Part shown: positions 5,339-6,537 of the stretch, piece by piece | How the letters are laid out: each line of letters starts with the position of its first letter | Numbering within the stretch: position 1 is the first letter of the stretch | NCBI GenBank assembly: GCA_902766415.1 | Contig: CACXDR010000256.1 | Location: forward strand, 1-6,537 | Source: an uncultured Lachnospiraceae bacterium | Lineage (GTDB): Bacteria > Bacillota_A > Clostridia > Lachnospirales > Lachnospiraceae | Reading direction: 5' to 3' | Length of the DNA stretch: 6,537 nt | Made by a program: the position numbers and the translations under genes | The notes under the pieces: model-generated | Database searches by the model: none | The model's input: only the letters and a program-made list of their open reading frames with translations | Told to the model about the DNA's origin: nothing

Positions 5339-6268
5339 TCACTGTCTGGCGGGAATTCCCCCGCTTCCAAAGCGGCGGGAGTGTTCAAAGTTATCTTCCC
5401 GCTCCTTCATCTTTTCCTGCGTTTCTGCTTCCATGCCTCTCAGGAGCCGGATCTCCGACGCATATCCGGGCAGCTCGTTCGGAGTCTCAAGGATAAACGG
5501 AAGTCCGCGGAGCGCGGGATGTGTCACGACCTGCCGGAACGTTTCCAGCGGAATGCTGCCTTCCCCGATCTTCTCATGCCGGTCCTTCCTGCTCCCGAAC
5601 GGATTTTTGCTGTCGTTGATGTGGACAGCCTTCAGATGTTCAAGACCGATCACACGGTCGAACTCGCCAAGAACGCCGTCAAGGTCACGGACGATGTCGT
5701 ATCCTCCGTCATGTACGTGGCAGGTATCAAGACATATCCCGACCTTCTCCGGGAGCCTGACCGCTGCACGGATCTCAGCGAGCTCCTCGAAACGCCCGCC
5801 GACCTCCGACCCCTTCCCGGCCATCGTCTCAAGCAGGACGATCGTGTGCTGGCCCGGCTGAAGTACCTGGTCAAGTCCCTCCGCGATCAGGGCGGCTCCT
5901 TTTTCCGGTCCCTGCCCCATGTGGCTCCCGGGATGGAAATTATAATAATTGCCCGGGATCAGCTCCATGCGCTCAAGGTCCTCCTTCATGGCACGGAGTG
6001 CAAATTCGCGGACTTCCGGTTTTATGGAGCAGAGATTCAACGTATAAGGCGCATGGGCGACCAGCGGCGCAAACGCATGCTCCTCGAGGATCCTTCGAAG
6101 GGCGGCGGCATCGTCCGGGTCCGCTTCCTTCCGGTTCCCGCCGCGCGGGTTCCTCGTGAAGAACGCGAAGGTATCCGCGCCGATCGAAAGCGCCTCCTCC
6201 CCCATATGGCGAAATCCCTTGCTGCTCGTAAGATGGCAGCCGATGTGAAGCCGGCTTTGATGCTCCAT
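5339..6268 (-). CDS. nfo: Deoxyribonuclease IV (endonuclease IV, AP endonuclease)
   Basis: This 309-residue protein of the endonuclease IV family folds as a TIM barrel holding three zinc ions. It cuts DNA 5' to abasic sites in base excision repair, in the cytoplasm. All nine metal ligands are visible: H72 (HAPYTLN), H112 (NFHPGS), E147 (LLETMAG), D181 and H184 (CLDTCHVH), H216 (HIND), D229 and H231 (KDRHEKIGEG) and E261 (ILETP). The last four carry the same numbers as in E. coli Nfo. The start ATG at 6268 is preceded by AAGGAG at 5 nt. The protein is about 24 residues longer than E. coli Nfo, owing to a charged C-terminal tail (about 280-309, rich in Glu, Lys and Arg). It ends with tandem stops TGA TAA. 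It lies 64 nt downstream of the LysR-type gene on the same strand with no clear terminator between. No functional tie to the sugar-acid operon is apparent. Confidence 0.95.
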   Translation of the reverse strand: MEHQSRLHIGCHLTSSKGFRHMGEEALSIGADTFAFFTRNPRGGNRKEADPDDAAALRRILEEHAFAPLVAHAPYTLNLCSIKPEVREFALRAMKEDLERMELIPGNYYNFHPGSHMGQGPEKGAALIAEGLDQVLQPGQHTIVLLETMAGKGSEVGGRFEELAEIRAAVRLPEKVGICLDTCHVHDGGYDIVRDLDGVLGEFDRVIGLEHLKAVHINDSKNPFGSRKDRHEKIGEGSIPLETFRQVVTHPALRGLPFILETPNELPGYASEIRLLRGMEAETQEKMKEREDNFEHSRRFGSGGIPARQ

Positions 6269-6332
6269 TCTGTCTCCTTATTATAGAATAGAAGTCTTCC
6301 GGCAATACCTGATCCGGGTACCGGTCTGAGAT

Positions 6333-6537
6333 CTATAATGGATGGAAAAAACTCTCCGACATTTTAAGGAACGCCTGCGCTGCCGGAGAAAGCTGTTCCT
6401 TCCGGGGGAACGCGATGCCGATCTCGATGCTCTTCGCAGGGCGCACAGGGAGGATGCGGACGATGTTCTGCATTGCGGAGGCAAAGATCCTGTTGTCCAC
6501 AGTGATGCCGAGGCCGGCACCGACCATATGGTACACG
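6333..6537 (-). CDS. LysR-type transcriptional regulator, C-terminal end only
   Basis: The frame enters from the right edge and stops with TAG at 6335-6333; about 67 residues are visible and the start, DNA-binding domain and most of the effector domain lie outside. The segment begins VYHMVGAGLGITVDN, matching the 'V..G.GI...P' turn near the end of LysR substrate-binding domains. It continues with a strand like those of the family (IEIGIAFPRKEQLSPAAQAFL) and a final helix, SPAAQAFLKMSESF, typical of 'S.AA..F...L' C-termini. The internal GTG and ATG near the edge are not real starts. It precedes nfo by 64 nt. Whether it controls anything in this window cannot be told. The partner ligand is unknown. 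Confidence 0.75.
   Translation of the reverse strand, partial: VYHMVGAGLGITVDNRIFASAMQNIVRILPVRPAKSIEIGIAFPRKEQLSPAAQAFLKMSESFFHPL

Noticed and set aside
6280..6285. Minus-strand TATAAT just before nfo as a promoter -10
   Set aside because: Transcription would begin inside or after the AAGGAG ribosome site, about 5 nt before the ATG, and no good -35 lies upstream.
5144..6286. A long plus-strand open frame (380 codons) opposite nfo
   Set aside because: It runs through the terminator T-run and polypyrimidine repeat (giving a Cys/Leu/Phe repeat) and then lies antisense to nfo, whose minus-strand product is a clear Dnase IV with every ligand.

Overview
The window looks like a chromosomal segment of a Bacillota (Firmicute) bacterium, probably a Clostridia-type anaerobe. 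Almost every gene has a strong GGAGG-type ribosome binding site, promoters are sigma-A-like, coding regions are fairly GC-rich, and the one long promoter region is strikingly AT-rich. This placement is an inference; no rRNA or marker gene is present. No tRNA, rRNA, CRISPR array, transposase or phage gene was seen.

Left part (1-4100, all minus strand). The core is a three-gene operon read right to left: a PdxA-family 4-phospho-acid dehydrogenase (pdxA2-like, 4079-3060), a four-carbon acid sugar kinase of the former DUF1537 family (dtnK/denK-like, 3028-1679) and a KdgT-family permease (1652-621). Gene gaps are 31 and 26 nt. The set makes a complete short pathway: import of a four-carbon sugar acid (D-threonate or D-erythronate), phosphorylation at C4, then oxidation with decarboxylation to dihydroxyacetone phosphate. 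Beyond it, at the left edge, is a partial small membrane protein with a YcxB-like domain.

Middle (4101-4541). A 441-bp AT-rich divergent promoter region holds a very good sigma-A-type promoter to the right, a weaker candidate to the left, a long A-rich and U-poor leader before pdxA2, and a near-duplicate ~20-bp motif lying once in each promoter.

Right part. On the plus strand a small RpiB/LacA/LacB-family sugar-phosphate isomerase (4542-4982) has several pocket residues changed from canonical RpiB. A 356-bp convergent intergenic region follows, with three or four hairpins, a strong terminator and a 12-bp polypyrimidine tandem repeat. Then, on the minus strand, come a full-length deoxyribonuclease IV (nfo) with all nine metal ligands and, at the right edge, the C-terminal end of a LysR-type regulator.

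The sugar-acid operon and the isomerase share one divergent control region, so they may be co-regulated. The altered isomerase pocket and the duplicated operator-like motif are the most interesting leads. I saw no clearly new multi-gene system.
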